Part shown: piece after piece, positions 52,441-64,000 of the stretch
Position numbering within the stretch: position 1 is the first letter of the stretch
Layout: every line of letters begins with the position of its first letter
Source of the DNA: Stenopsyche tienmushanensis
Lineage: Eukaryota > Arthropoda > Insecta > Trichoptera > Stenopsychidae
Direction of reading: 5' to 3'
Length of the DNA: 64,000 bases
Assembly: GCA_008973525.1 (NCBI GenBank)
Contig: WACJ01000296.1
Location: 62,001-126,000, forward strand
Notes under the pieces: generated by a model
The model's database searches: none
Told to the model about the DNA's origin: nothing
What the model saw: only the letters and a program-made list of their open reading frames with translations
Made by a program: the position numbers and the translations under genes

Positions 52441-53105
52441 GGTAATTACCGAGTTATAAGTTGCTGCTCATAGAGGGCCGGGTGGATGTTAGACTCCACA
52501 ATGCTCACCCATAAAACTTCAGGGGGAGGGGGGAGCGAAGCCTACGTCCGTGGGCTACGGTTAAACCCCTGAGGTAATTATATGGAGTAGAGGTGTGCGA
52601 AAGTAGCCTAGTAGGTTTGCTTATCAAATGAAGCTGGGGTAGCCCAGCTAACATGAGTTAGGTGCGCAGGTCACCCAGTGCTGCGTACCCATAAATTAGT
52701 GTATGGAACAGCCGATCACAGTAATTGGTGGAGACTGTGTCAAAGGTTCATCACTATCCTCAACAGCCTAGGCAAACAGGGAACGGTTTTAGGCTGATAC
52801 TAAGAATAACCGAACCTTAGTTTTTTCACAATTTCAGATGCACATGATCTGAAGCTAGTCTTTCCCGTGGAAACTTCGCCTCCTCTGGAGGGCATGTTGC
52901 AAAAGGGGTTCTTTTGGGGTTAAAATATCAGTGGATGAAACTCTTTGTGTGGCTAGTCCGGAGTAACCCGGAACAGACCATACAGCAGCGCAGGAAATTA
53001 GTTTGATTAAGATAAACCCTCAATTCAGTCAGTCGCTGTCTGATGTCTGTCGTCGTGCCCATAAAGGGTCGCCATCAGAGTTTGTTACTTACGGACAATG
53101 TGTAA
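52441..53105 (+). other. GC-richer island, possibly LINE 5' UTR
   Basis: About 660 bp with markedly higher GC and many short motifs (GGGGTAGCCCAGCTAACATG, GTGCGCAGGTCACCCAGTGC, GAGTAACCCGGAACAG) but no long frame. It resembles the structured 5' UTR of R1-like or similar non-LTR elements, though I cannot name one. It is clearly different from the surrounding DNA. Confidence 0.35.
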
Positions 53106-53527
53106 GTCAAAATTTTTATTTGAAATCTATACAATATTTAAATTTTATTAGAAATATGAAATATGAGCTTTGATTACAAAAATGCATGTATTAGGGGTAT
53201 TTAAATAAAATTATATGATTTTTTGCACTTTTCTTGCAGTAAAAACATAGAAGAGATAATAATATCCTACTAATATTTGGTTCATACTGATTATAATTAA
53301 ATATATATATATTTTAAAAATGTTTTAAAATCATTGATCATAACTTTTTTCGAAAGTTTTCGCAAATTGAAATAAAATTTTGAAAAAATGCGTTTTAAAA
53401 AAATTGCGCCCTCCCGAAAGAGAAAGACTGAATTGAAGAGTTTTAATCGGAATTGGAATTTTGTTGTGAAGCTCGGGAAAGATATTTTTGAATAGTTTTT
53501 TTTTTGACAATTTTTGAAGTTAAAAAT

Positions 53528-53757
53528 ATTCTCTTCTCTAAATAACTATTTATTCCACGAAAGAGAGAGAAAGAGAGAGAGGCTCCCCACTCCCACTAGA
53601 TTGTTGAGATGGCCGCGCTAACGCATGGATCCGTTCTTCTATCGGACATGATGTTGCTGGACGAATGAATGGGAATAGATGTTTTCGAATAGAAAGATTC
53701 TCTTCTCTAATTAACTATTTATTCCACATGAAAGAGAGAGAGAAAGAGATATCTGGC
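53528..53757. repeat. Direct repeat pair of about 60 bp
   Basis: CTCTTCTCTAAATAACTATT...CCACGAAAGAGAGAG (about 53,530-53,585) and CTCTTCTCTAATTAACTATT...CCACATGAAAGAGAG (about 53,700-53,757) are near copies separated by about 170 bp. They flank a GC-richer segment with GGCCGCGCTAACGC. The pair may come from local duplication of the edge of the dispersed repeat. Confidence 0.75.
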
Positions 53758-54026
53758 TGCAGGAAGGACGACCTCCCGCAGCCAAGGCTAACCGACGACT
53801 CTCCCGCCTCCCACCTCCTGCGCGTCACTCCCCAACCGGCAACGGTACACGCGCACGTAGTTATCGGTCGCTATGCATGTGAAATGTCTCCGCAGGGCCA
53901 CAAGAGATGGCGCTGTTAAAATAACACATTGCACCTGAAGAGAGATGGAAGATGTCGTTGTTAATCTGGTGCAATAAATCTGCTCAGATAACGGCGCTAC
54001 TACTCGGGGATGGTAAATCGCCCACG
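53745..54026 (+). repeat. Dispersed GC-rich repeat, copy 2, uninterrupted
   Basis: Inverted relative to 49,842-50,583. It includes GCGCTGTTAAAATAACACATTG, cited here as GCTGTTAAAATAAC, where the single TTAA marks the empty target of the 49.9-kb piggyBac. On the minus strand AATAAA motifs occur. LTR identity is possible but unproven. Confidence 0.8.
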
Positions 54027-54229
54027 TTTCTATAAAGAACCTCCTAGATGTTGGTACAGTTTCCTGACGCAAATGTAATGCATATTACTGCAAACACCAG
54101 TTTTTACCACCCCTATATTTGAGGCTTCGGCCAGTTTAAAGTTTAAGCAGTAAATAATCTGGCAATATTTGTTTGTTTATTTTACTAATTTATAGAAAAT
54201 TTAAAAAAGCTGCTTTCATAGAATAACTT

Positions 54230-54340
54230 GATAATGTTGAATTTTCACTAGATTTCAACCCCTAACCCAACGGCACTCAGTCGAACGACTGTCATAATGA
54301 TAGTCCAGAAACACATCAGAACACAACTATAGTAATCTCA
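54230..54340 (-). repeat. Copy of the 38.2-kb repeat arm
   Basis: Read on the minus strand: GACTGAGTGCCGTTGG, then GTTGAAATCTAGTGAAAATT. It matches 38,195-38,280 over about 90 bp, including the upstream TTTCTGGAxTATCATTATGA. Confidence 0.7.
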
Positions 54341-57275
54341 TTTGCTATTAAATGACCTGCGATTTACGCTACTAGCTCTTGAGTTATAAGACTTTAGACA
54401 AAGTTAGATTAACAAGATAAAAAGCAATAGATGTACAATATAAAATTAAATATTGAAATCGATCATTTGATTCGAGTTATGTACGGTAGTAGGTAGTGCT
54501 AAGACTGATAATGTTCTTAGATAATCTTATTGCAATTTTCCATAACAATTTTCTTATAAATAAATAAGAATTTGTGTCTCATCAGGTATCATGCTTTTAG
54601 AGCTGTCTCCATTTTTAATTGTATTTTTTTAGCAATTTATTGTTATTTTTCTATGCAATAATTGCCAAACATTATCAATTTCAGTATAATTTTTCCAAAT
54701 GATATTCATCGATTTTATCATTATTTTGTTCTGTTATATTTGTTTTCCATCTAAAAAAAATAGTTCTTAAACGTAATGCTTGACGGAAAAAATTTAAAAG
54801 ACAAATCCTTCGATCGTCAAGATTTATGTATGAATCGCTTGTGTGATCGTCTTCTCATTGAATGTTTGTCTGATGAGATTTTCCCTTCGCAATTTTCCTT
54901 CTTATTAATTATGGCCGCATTCAATCACTCTTTGCGATAAATAGTATGAGATATCGTTTTTATAGCTAATCATTAATTCTCTCATACAAATACGTCGTTA
55001 ATATTGTTTCGTAAATACGGCGGCCTACAATACACAAACGATTTAATTAAATGCTTATGAAAGTTTTTGACATATTTGACTGTTACATCGATATTATATT
55101 GAATTTATTTGGATAATTTCTGGATGCTTATAAATAGAAACGTTTGAGAGACTCTCTTCAGAATCGTATTTAAATCAGCGTACTTAATTGTATTTAATAC
55201 GGATACCACTAAGAGATTCTATTCATCAATAACAAGGAACAACAGGAAAATGAACATGGAATTATATTATTTTTAAATGAAAATTGTATCAGTCTTCGTA
55301 ATAGAATAATTTATCGTATTAGTATTAATAACATAAGCATAGTTCACTTTTTGTTAATAACGTAAAAAAACAAAAAGTTTACATCGTGTGACTTTTAACA
55401 ATAGTTTGTATCGAGAGACTGTTTAAAAAATTCGTATTTTTGTTATCATTAGAAAGCGAAAAGCTATGAATGTAATGCCAATTATTGATGAAGATCATCT
55501 GCATCATTGTATGCTATTCATATTTGATTGTGAAATGAAATAACGTAAAATTATAGATATGTAAGAAGATGTTGAAAACCTAATAAGTGAAATATTTGCA
55601 CTACTTTTTGCGCTTGTTGTTGATTTAAAAATAATATTTTGTAAGCAATAAGAAAACTATTATTTTGGTTCTATTGATGTTTTGATTTTATTGTTTCCTT
55701 GTTAAATAGAAGTAGAATATTAATGTATTAAAAATCTAATTCAAAATACTCTCACGAATGCTTTGTTCCCGTGTACATGCAAAATTTTTACATGATCTTT
55801 TGTTGAAAAAAAATGTTTTTTATCTGAAAAATATTCAGCTCCAAATTCGGACGAGCAGGGATATGAACGGTGAGGATTAATTGAATTTTGAAAAAAGAAC
55901 ATGCTCTCGATGGCAAAGTTCACACTTTTCTACTGAAAATAATTTCTGCGACAGGGAAACTCGTAAACAAGTTTATGCTTATACAGGAAAACTCCATTTT
56001 CTTCGGTGTCTCATTTTTCAGCGACATATTTTTCACATAATTTGAATGAAAAAACTTTCAGCCTTTTGAAGTCAGCATTGTTTACGAATTCCCTCGTGGG
56101 CTTTAATCGATTTCCGTCCTGCGCTGGCTGACTTCAAATAGTGAAAAACTTCCTGATAAAAATGCAAATTTATTATAATAACTTTAACAATTTTTTTTCG
56201 CACTTCCCAAAGAGAAAAATGCGTGTATTGAGCTTCGCAAGATAAACAGACGACCAAAATGCCTTTCAATGGAGTATCAGCGAAATATTATCACTTAACA
56301 AAATAAAATCCACCAAAATTAATTAGTAAAGAGCCTTTGTCCTTATCACAAAGAGTGTATATAATAATTATTTATATCATAATGTAGTTTTTAGATAAAT
56401 TAATTTACATAAACCAAAAAAAAATCTCATATATATTGACGTTAATGGTTCTTATAATATTATCAATACAATGGATAAACACAAAGATTTTAATATCCAT
56501 CAAGCGATGCAAACTTAAATACTTTGAGCATATATATCATGCATGGAGAAAAACTTCAACTAGTTCTACAACTAATAGTGCAAGGAAAGTTACACTGCAG
56601 AAGAACATCAAGTAGACGATGTATTTCATGGTTGAAGAATTTGCACCAGTGGTTCATTTAAAGTTCAAAATCTCAATTTCGCAGCAGATAAAAGCAAAGT
56701 TGAAATCGTTTTAATGATAGCCCACTTTCAATGGAATATAAAGATTTAGTCAATTGAAATATTCAATATTTTTATCCAAACAAGGAGGAAACAGTTTATC
56801 AAAATAAATACTTGAAACTGATTTGCAATAATCTCACAATTTTCATTTCCTTTTTGTCTAAAGTCTTAATCTATATAGATTTGTATTCTTTTTCAAACCA
56901 GGTCATCACCGGATCAAGTGTTGCTACAGGAAATTAGTTCTTGGACGTTCTTTATAAAGATTTGAATTAAAATCTAGATTGTGGAAAAAATTCACCACAC
57001 CAACATTCTTGAGAGTTTATACTTGCGAGGAAAATATGAATACTTTCGTTATTTTTATTGTTTAATACTATTTTAACTTAATCATATGCTGCAATAGAAA
57101 ACTATCAAATATGTTTTGATCCAAGACAATTTTTAATGGATTAATTCTGGATCATTTTCATCTTAGAATGTCGAAAAAGACATTCCGAGGGAACTATTTC
57201 TGGGTGATATATATATTTTTTTAATCACGGGAAGTATTATGTTCTTCATTTTCTCAGAATCTTATTTTTCTACTG
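54341..57275. other. No gene or repeat recognised
   Basis: AT-rich sequence. Frames of 60-65 codons at 55,741 and 56,072 are unsupported. Acceptor-like TTTTTCAG at about 56,015 opens about 36 codons, but no donor follows. Confidence 0.45.
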
Positions 57276-57763
57276 TATACGAGGCATGTTCAGAAAGTAA
57301 GTGTACTAGATTTTTATATTTCTTTAGAAAAAAAATTATTTGATGAAGATCAGAATATTGTTGATATACTTATTGACTATTTTTCTACAATATCGTCATC
57401 TCCTTCAATGCTGTGGTGAGTCGTGGCACAAGATTCTTTATGCCCTTCTCGAAGAACTCTCCAGTCAGCCCTCACTTCAGAACCTCTTTTTGTAACTGCT
57501 CTATGGTTGAAAATTTAATTCTACCCATGTATGTCTTCAAAGAAATCAAAATATGACAATCTGAAGGTACTAAGCCAGGGGAATACGGGGGGTGGTTCAA
57601 AACATCTCAACCAAATGAATCCAAGAGCACATTGGTGGCTAAAATTGTTGAAACAGTGAAGACAGGCGTTGTCGTGCAACAAGCATACTCTTCTCTTTAG
57701 CATTCCTCTCCTTTTATTTTGAATACTCTTTTGAGTTTGCTTAGGGTCTCACATTATTGTTAA

Positions 57764-58684
57764 GGCGTCTTCTCACTTTGAAAATTTAAAAAAAATCGAT
57801 TTTTATTTTTTTTTAAATTTTGAAAGTACATATCTTCAAAAATGTTATATCGAAATTTCATAAAGATCAGACGAGTCTAACTACATTTTTGAACGACCGT
57901 TAGGTGACTACCTGAGAGCACCCGGCTGCATACGTATTGTTCAGACTCATGGTACAAGTACAAGAAAGTGGTGAAAAACAATCAGATAGAAACTTTTAAA
58001 AATCCTCCTGCTCTGGCTGAGGATGTTCACGAGGTTTTGAAACCGATTTATGAAGATCTTCGGAGGAAATACCCAAAATAACAACGAGTGTTTCAACAGC
58101 TGTGTCTGGGCAATTTTTCTGCAACCAAAACTTTAAACGCGTTTATCTCAAAACAAGGTTTTTCGGTGGCTTGTTGATGAAATTTCAGAAACTATCCGGC
58201 CGATTGTCATGAAATTTGAATGACATATTCTTCATAGTTATGGCTATAGCGCATATTATCAGATTTTTGAAATTTTAATTTTAAGTAATTTTTTTTTACA
58301 AAAAACTGCAAAAAAAACGCGGTTTTTTTTACTTTTTCGAAAAACGTGCGCCATTTTGTTATTTTCGCGAATATCAAAAATCTGATGATATGCGCTATAG
58401 CCACTGATATACTGAATCTAAAACTGTTTTACTTTTTTGTTTCAAATGACCCATCTCGGAGATACCATCAACAAGCCACGAGCATAACATTTCTACACGG
58501 GTTTTTCGATGCTACTGTTTTATTATAATAATTGTTCAAAAATATAAAAATATTTTTTTTTCATATACTTAAAAGATGTGTTTATTACATTAAATCCATT
58601 TTATCTCATAATTTTTAGCGAAAATCCTCGAAAAAAAATCCCGAAAATAGCCTATTTTTGAGGCGCCTAAAGTGAGAAGACGCC
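57764..58684 (+). mobile_element. TTAA element, 921 bp, GGCGTCTTCTCACTTT ends
   Basis: Starts GGCGTCTTCTCACTTT and ends with the exact complement plus a few changes (AAAGTGAGAAGACGCC): a 16-bp perfect terminal inverted repeat. TTAA on both sides (57,760-57,763, 58,685-58,688). TTAA duplication occurs in piggyBac and Kolobok. The coding remnant inside is not piggyBac, so a Kolobok or other TTAA superfamily is more likely. Confidence 0.9.
57938..58135 (+). pseudogene. Transposase remnant in TTAA element (Mutator-like domain family)
   Basis: CSDSWYKYKKVVKNN, then AEDVHEVLKPIYEDLRRKYP (to 58,081), followed in another frame by NNNECFNSCVWAIFLQPK (58,080-58,133). Both parts match the wording of insect proteins annotated with a Mutator-like transposase domain. 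The intervening 20 or so residues are deleted, as comparison with 59,654-59,986 shows. Defective remnant only. Confidence 0.7.
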
Positions 58685-58760
58685 TTAAGGAATCGATGTG
58701 ATTACTGTCTTTTTGACTCAGGCATATAATGAGCCCCCATGATTCCACTATCGTTAAATG

Positions 58761-59639
58761 TCGCTTACATAGAATTCACTGTTATTTATTGTTTTATATT
58801 ATTAATAAAAAATGAGTAAATCTTCTACATTTAATATAAATCATTATGTATCGTATGATAAACCGTGTTTTATACAGTTCTGAAGCCCATTTGTTAATGA
58901 ACGTTTCACGTAGCAAGCTCATATCGAAATCTTAGCGTTATAATCATATATCGTGTCATGTAGAAATGCGAAACCTCGTATAAAATATTGCTGGCAACTT
59001 CAACCCTCATTATTCCATTTTTTGGTGAAAATATGATATTTTTTATGCGCAAACGCGAAACGACCAAATGACGCACCATCAAGGGCAATTGTGCTGAGAT
59101 TGCTGCATTGTATGCTGCTTGAGCAAGAATACACATATTTTCATATATTTTACGCTCAACTAAAAACGCTGACAATGTCGGAAAAATCTCGAATGACAAA
59201 AATTATATTTGCTCTTGTGTGACAGGGAAATCTGGAAAATGTTTCACTATCACGCGCTGAACCAGCCGTATCAAAACGTCAAAGGTTCTGCTGCAAACGT
59301 CATAATATACCACTATAATGAAATGCTTTTTAATCTACATTATCGAATGATGTAACAGACTTGACATAGATGTTTTTAAATACAGTGCAATATATTTTCA
59401 GCCATTAAATATTAATAAAAAATACATATTTATAATAGAGCTTTCATTTAGAAAAAATGCATTTTAAGCTTAATTTTATTCTGCTCTATAATCACGTTGA
59501 TTTTAATAAAATTTTCTTATTTAATTCACCAATCGATCATAAACTAACACTTTTTAATTGATTCATTCATGAATTCATTGCTCGAATACAAGTTTAGTTC
59601 GATAGTGTGTCATGTGTGGTTGAATTTTTTAAAAATATC
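58761..59639. other. No gene recognised
   Basis: AT-rich. A 97-codon minus frame at 58,906-59,199 has no family resemblance. Confidence 0.45.
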
Positions 59640-60095
59640 CAAAGCTTGAAGATTTGACTTCATTTCTTGGCCAAGGGGTAAAACAGCATCTCTTACCAAT
59701 TTATAAAGATTTGTCCAGGGATGAACTACTTCAAAGATGCTTGGGTAGCCATACCCAAAATGCTAATGAATGTTTTAACTCAACGATTTGGCGACTGGCT
59801 CCAAAGCATCTGCATTCTGGTGTAAAAATCATTGAAATATTAACATACATTGCTGCTGAGATATTTAATAACGACTACAGATTTATTTTTAAGATGATGA
59901 ATACATTAAATATAATTATTGGCACCTACTGTAAATTCTTTGCTAAAAATACCGATGAAGTGCGGGTAGCGAAGCAGAACCGTTAGAGTCTTTCTGAGAC
60001 AAAAGGAGTTCGTATAGTCCAAAAACAACAGTTAGTCGAAGATAATCAACTTTTTAAGAGAGCTGAAGACTTATTATAAGCACCTGGAATCATTG
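59640..60095 (+). pseudogene. Mutator-like-domain transposase, C-terminal fragment
   Basis: Main open part 59,654-59,986: LLPIYKDLSRDELLQRCLG, SHTQNANECFNSTIWRLAPK, then IIEILTYIAAEIFNNDY, followed by a long linker and DEVRVAKQNR. After a stop at 59,984, SLSETKGVRIVQKQQLVEDN continues in frame to a second stop near 60,078. The order matches the C-terminal half of insect Mutator-like-domain proteins, probably a DDE transposase. No upstream domain or TE end was found, so it is a stranded fragment. The frame opens at a TTG, not a true start. Confidence 0.75.
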
Positions 60096-62495
60096 GTTGA
60101 TCAGTAAGTCACTAAAATTGATAGTTTTATCGCATTGAAACATTAAACGATATTATCTAGAAACTGCATTTTCAAAATGTTCGCCAGTTGTAGCTTAAAA
60201 AGTTTTTGATCGATCTGGCTGAAAATTTGGGATGTTTCTCACTATAATATTATGTAGTCAAATAAGCTAAATTTTTAAAGTTTTCGCGGGGCGAAAAGGC
60301 GTCAAATGGAATATTTTAAGGTTTAGATATAGGGTTTCTTACATTAGAAATTGTAGGGTCAAGTTTACTTTTTTAATCCTAGATGAAGATTTTTGTAAGC
60401 TTAAGTGTTTAACCTGGCAAGCAATAGTTGTTTGAATAGTCAAAAATAATGTTATATAAAGTTACTATTCATAAATAGCATTTAATTTGGATACTAAATG
60501 CTCAAATGAATTTAAATTGGTAACATTTGAACTGGTGGACTCTGTAACATATCCTATATGCTTATGTAACGAGAAGAATTCATATGATATTATACAAATG
60601 CTTACATAAAAATAAACTGCTCGATTATGTCACAGATTTTGCAGACGTCAATGCTGTCACTTATTTTTTATCTAAGTTATTGAAGCTCTTGTCCAGTGCT
60701 ATATATGCCGAAGCTCTTTGTTTCATAAATAAATCCAAGGCATGTAAATATCATTCCGATGTAGAGCCAAAAAATATTCGCTATCGATTTTATTTGTAGC
60801 GGTGGTATATGATAAATAAATTTTCATTAAGGGCACAATTAAGGGTGAGAAAAGAGTATTAAACATTAATTTTCGCTCATTTTCGATACGAATTTAATAG
60901 CCATTCAGATTTAATTAATAATGGTACGTGTAATTGAAAATTGGTCGAAGTAAATTCAGAGCCAAAGGACAAAGATTGATCGATTTTATATTATACAAGT
61001 ATACTTGTTTTAATGAGTCCAAAATCAAAGTTTGACGTTAGAAAAATGTCATTTTTGGCCTTCAAGAATTTTAATTAATTAAGAGCGCTCGTTTTCGGTA
61101 CTTTTCAGCGTATTAAAACTGGGAGATTTTCTTTTGTAAGTTTTCCGTTATTTTCCTCAGCGTTGAGTTTTCCAGCGCCACTCGGTCGTTTGTGGTCCCT
61201 GAAGACTTCCGAATGCGAACATCGATAGATTTTTATATCTCAATTTTTCTCCGTCGGGAAAATGTCATTTCGATAATATAGCTGAAGTGAAAAATTTAGT
61301 AGTCAGTCTGGAACAGGATAGAAAATATACTCAGCATATAACCATAACAAAATAGTTATAAGAAAAAATATTGCGCTAATTATTATCAGTATTTTTACTT
61401 CAAATAAAAATACCCTAATAGCCTGATTAAAACTTCCCTTAAAGTGTATATCAACTAATCAAAGCATCATAAAAAGGGCAACGTAACGCGCTTGTAACTA
61501 ATACGCGAGACAAAGGATAAGTAAGGCTCAATTTATCTTGAGGTCCTGAATTTTGGCCGAAGGTCCTTCCAAGTTTCAATAAGAAGTGGTACAAGCGTAA
61601 CCTGACCTTTTTGTGTCTCTGAATGTAACAAAAACTACCCTGACTGATTTAAGTGCTACTTTGGAGAGGTCTTAATCACACCGGATTACAAAACTGCGAC
61701 ATGGCGAAATTTAGTAACGTAGTTAAATATTTGCCGATCTCCGCGTATTTTTTCTATTTCGTCATTAAAAGCAATTTTTCATGTCATCATTTCATTTTTA
61801 TATTTACGAAATGGTTATCTTTGGATACTGGAAACAATTGATCAAAATTAAAAACTCATCAAATGCAGTTAGTTTTACTACAGTTGCAATTCATTCGCAA
61901 CTTTTAGTTTGAAATTGGAATTTGAATTATAATAGATTTATTTATATATGATTAATTTTGTGGTATATAATGAATAATATTTAGTTTATACTATCATAAT
62001 GAATTAACAGGGTTTATATACGTATTTTATCTGATTTTGAATGCTTTCCAATGTATTGATTTATTTCATGAGTAATGTGGCTTAAGATGTATCAAGTTTT
62101 ATTATTGATTTTTAAGAGCGTTCCCATTGACTCACAAACAGTTTTAATTAAAAACCTTTAAGTAAAAAGGCCTAAAAGTGATCGATGATTTTTTTTTCAA
62201 TGCAAAAAGTATTAAGTATACAATGTTAATGGGGTATGTCGGTGCGCGAGCGATGATAATCTTCACCATGGAAGTCCTAAGTTCTGAACAAATGATTTGC
62301 TGCAATAAAATTAAATATATTTTTACTTTGTATAATATTTTTTATAACTTAGACTACAATTAAATAGAAATATTGAAAAATAAAAAAATAGTGAGCGATC
62401 AAAAAAAAAATTAGTGTTTTTATCAACATTTTTTGTAGTATTTGGTTCATAAAATAAACACTTTTGAATATTTTTAGATAATTGTAGTCTATACG
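60096..62495. other. No gene recognised
   Basis: AT-rich. Short frames at 60,584, 61,653 and 62,178 are unsupported. A G/C-richer patch at 61,150-61,220 (TTTTCCTCAG acceptor-like) opens only 22 codons and lacks a donor. Confidence 0.45.
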
Positions 62496-62499
62496 ATGG

Positions 62500-62690
62500 A
62501 AATATTTATTATACACGTGCCTGCAAAATTTCATAAAGAATGCTTATCTAGGACGTGTGAGAGTACTTCCATGAGCTTGGAAAAAGTAGTTTCGAGAAAA
62601 ACGCGTTTAAAGTTTCTTCTTTCCTTAGCTTGGCAAAGCGCAGCTTCTCTTCGCAGGCCTATAACTTTGCGAATTTCATTTATATAAGCT
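62500..62690. repeat. Fragment of the 43.9-kb repeat family
   Basis: 62,581-62,607 is identical over 27 nt to 44,244-44,270 (it contains TTTCGAGAAAAACGCGTT), and both are followed by CTATAACT-type sequence at some distance. The surroundings diverge. A related GCGTTTATCTCAAAAC string lies in the TTAA element at about 58,139. Confidence 0.6.
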
Positions 62691-64000
62691 TATAGATTTA
62701 ATCTTCATTAAATGAAAATTGATGATATTTATACAGATTTAAATAATTTCATGTAGTTTTACAAAATAACAATATTTTAAAATATTTTTCAAATGTAACA
62801 ATTCCATATATATATAATAATATTTATGGATACAATAACTAATTAATGTGGATACAATTCATATATATTACAAATTTAAAAAATCAATATAAATAATCGA
62901 GGCAGTCTTGTACGTAAAGGTTGCCTATACACAAAATGAAAAACTCTCTCAATGTACCATGATTACTCCCTGGGGTGTTTCAGGGAATTTTGTATCATGT
63001 ATATGTTAAGGATTTTAATGGGAAAAAATGGCAAGATTAATGAAAAAATTGCCTTTTTTCATATTTATGCACGTTTTATTAAAGTAATTGATTTGTGGAA
63101 TATTGAGCGAATAATATTCAGAATGATATCCGGCAATTCAACGGAATTTAGTGTACAGTGGTTATTATTGAAGGATTTTTTTTGTATAATACTATTTGTA
63201 TTCATAAATTTTCTTGAATTGCATTGCAAATGCATTATTTTGGAACTATTTTATATATTTTTAATTATACTGAAAAACGAGTACATAATCGCGTTTTGTA
63301 ATTATTTGAGAGGTACATTAAAAATTCAAATGTACCTCGAGTTCCAATATTTCGATTCTCCTGTCGAACTCATGGACGCGGAATAATTGTCGGCGCCTTG
63401 ATGTTGCTCCTTATGAGTTCAAGTATGAATTAAAGTGATGACGCTTGTGTCTTATCGCCTCACGGCATAGTCCACTGAAAAACGAACGCTTGGCAAGTAA
63501 ATAAAATATCGACGCTTGCTATGCTTTGTTTGCTTTAGCAACCACCAGACCAATATGCGTCAAAATGGTACATATGTGAAACGTCTTGCAAAATAAAGTT
63601 CACATACAAACAATAGTTGTGTTCATTTAAAAACATTCATGGATACATGTCCAATAATTTACCAAAGTTTCGTCGCAATTGGATGAATGGTATAGGAATG
63701 CATCTAGAGCTTTCAAACTGCACGATGACATACATTCATTTTTAAGAACACACTTTTTTAATAATAAATTTAAAAATAAATCATCAAAACATTGGTGTAT
63801 TTAGATAGAATAGATTTCAAATTGTATTTTACTTCAGATCTGACATTGTTTGTATTATGTTGCGGATGCGGTAATTGATTGTTACAGATTGTTGATGTTT
63901 GAAAAATTACAGTTGGTAGTTAATTGAACTTCAATCTCCTTCCATTGGGCATTCTAAGCCAAATCGATTATGTGGATATTTCAATTCGATGAGAAAATTA
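62691..64000. other. No gene recognised
   Basis: AT-rich to 63,350, then slightly GC-richer (63,360-63,500) without a supported exon. A 144-codon plus frame at 62,952-63,386 is rich in Ile, Phe and Leu, has no family resemblance and lies in low-complexity AT-rich DNA. I regard it as chance. Confidence 0.45.

Larger units (their letters stand above)
57276..58760 (-). mobile_element. Third mariner remnant, split by a TTAA element
   Basis: The left end TTCAGAAAGTAAGTGTACT (57,289-57,307) matches the 34-kb mariner ends. The minus-strand coding remnant KRRVCLLHDNACLH carries the second catalytic Asp (about 57,680). At 57,760 the transposase is cut by a TTAA insertion and resumes at 58,689: rejoining the two sides restores the alignment to the SQGETINAQRYCEI region. 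The outer right end was not recognised. Confidence 0.8.

Noticed and set aside
56000..56110. Possible internal exon after TTTTTCAG at 56,015
   Set aside because: Open for about 36 codons in the right phase, but no donor before the stop and no protein-like pattern.
61150..61225. Possible exon after TTTTCCTCAG at about 61,160
   Set aside because: Only 22 codons open in phase 1 and no consensus donor. The slight GC rise alone is not enough.
62952..63386. 144-codon plus-strand frame
   Set aside because: Composition follows AT-rich DNA (Ile, Phe, Leu, Lys). No motif, no splice partners and no homologue recognised.
1..64000. tRNA, rRNA and other non-coding RNA genes
   Set aside because: I looked for tRNA-like A/B boxes and rRNA-like blocks by eye and saw none I would defend. 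A covariance-model scan would be decisive.

Overview
The window is eukaryotic, AT-rich DNA from an arthropod, most likely an insect. The evidence is the mix of transposon families (CR1/jockey-type, jockey and R1-type LINEs, piggyBac, hAT, mariner, pogo MITEs, Helitron, TTAA elements) and one convincing spliceosomal exon. Nothing points to bacteria. I cannot fix the order. Nearly all recognisable coding sequence belongs to transposable elements (TEs), and most of it is decayed.

Layout, 1-32 kb: a dense, layered TE cluster. It opens with two CR1/jockey-type LINE copies on the minus strand (1-3.9 kb). An eight-unit tandem array of a 187-bp repeat follows (4.2-5.64 kb). Then comes a composite block present in five same-orientation copies, starting near 5.6, 8.1, 13.6, 18.3 and 28.95 kb. 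Its parts are 187-bp repeat units, a ~300-bp spacer, a piggyBac transposase fragment, fragments of a Helitron Rep/helicase protein and the end of a pogo-like element. Other elements break up the cluster: jockey ORF1 and a hAT transposase (10.5-12.4 kb), a DUF7869-like domain, an LTR-like segment and a third piggyBac (14.2-16.8 kb), a 71-bp TTAA MITE (17.2 kb), and a three-level nest at 19.6-28.5 kb in which piggyBac-1 contains a LINE that contains a hAT element. At 29,303-31,834 lies a complete piggyBac element with matching terminal repeats, TTAA duplications and an intact 624-aa transposase. It is the only element here that looks potentially functional.

Layout, 32-64 kb: much quieter DNA with isolated TE remnants. 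These are three mariners (34.0, 41.5, 57.3 kb), two jockey RT fragments (35.5, 44.7 kb), an R1-type LINE tail (38.8-39.5 kb), an internally deleted piggyBac (49.9 kb), and a TTAA element (57.8-58.7 kb) related to a second transposase fragment at 59.6 kb. A short exon at 51,733-51,793 has a good acceptor, a good start context and a GTAAGT donor, and encodes a signal-peptide-like start. A GC-richer, initiator-bearing segment at 45,630-45,781 ending in a donor may be its 5' UTR exon. If so, the right half is the 5' part of a long-intron host gene on the plus strand.

Functionally there is no operon-like cooperation. The TE proteins are transposases, reverse transcriptases and helicase-type replication proteins, each acting on its own element. 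The structure records an order of events: composite assembly, duplication, then later insertions. Several insertions can be read against empty sites inside this same window.
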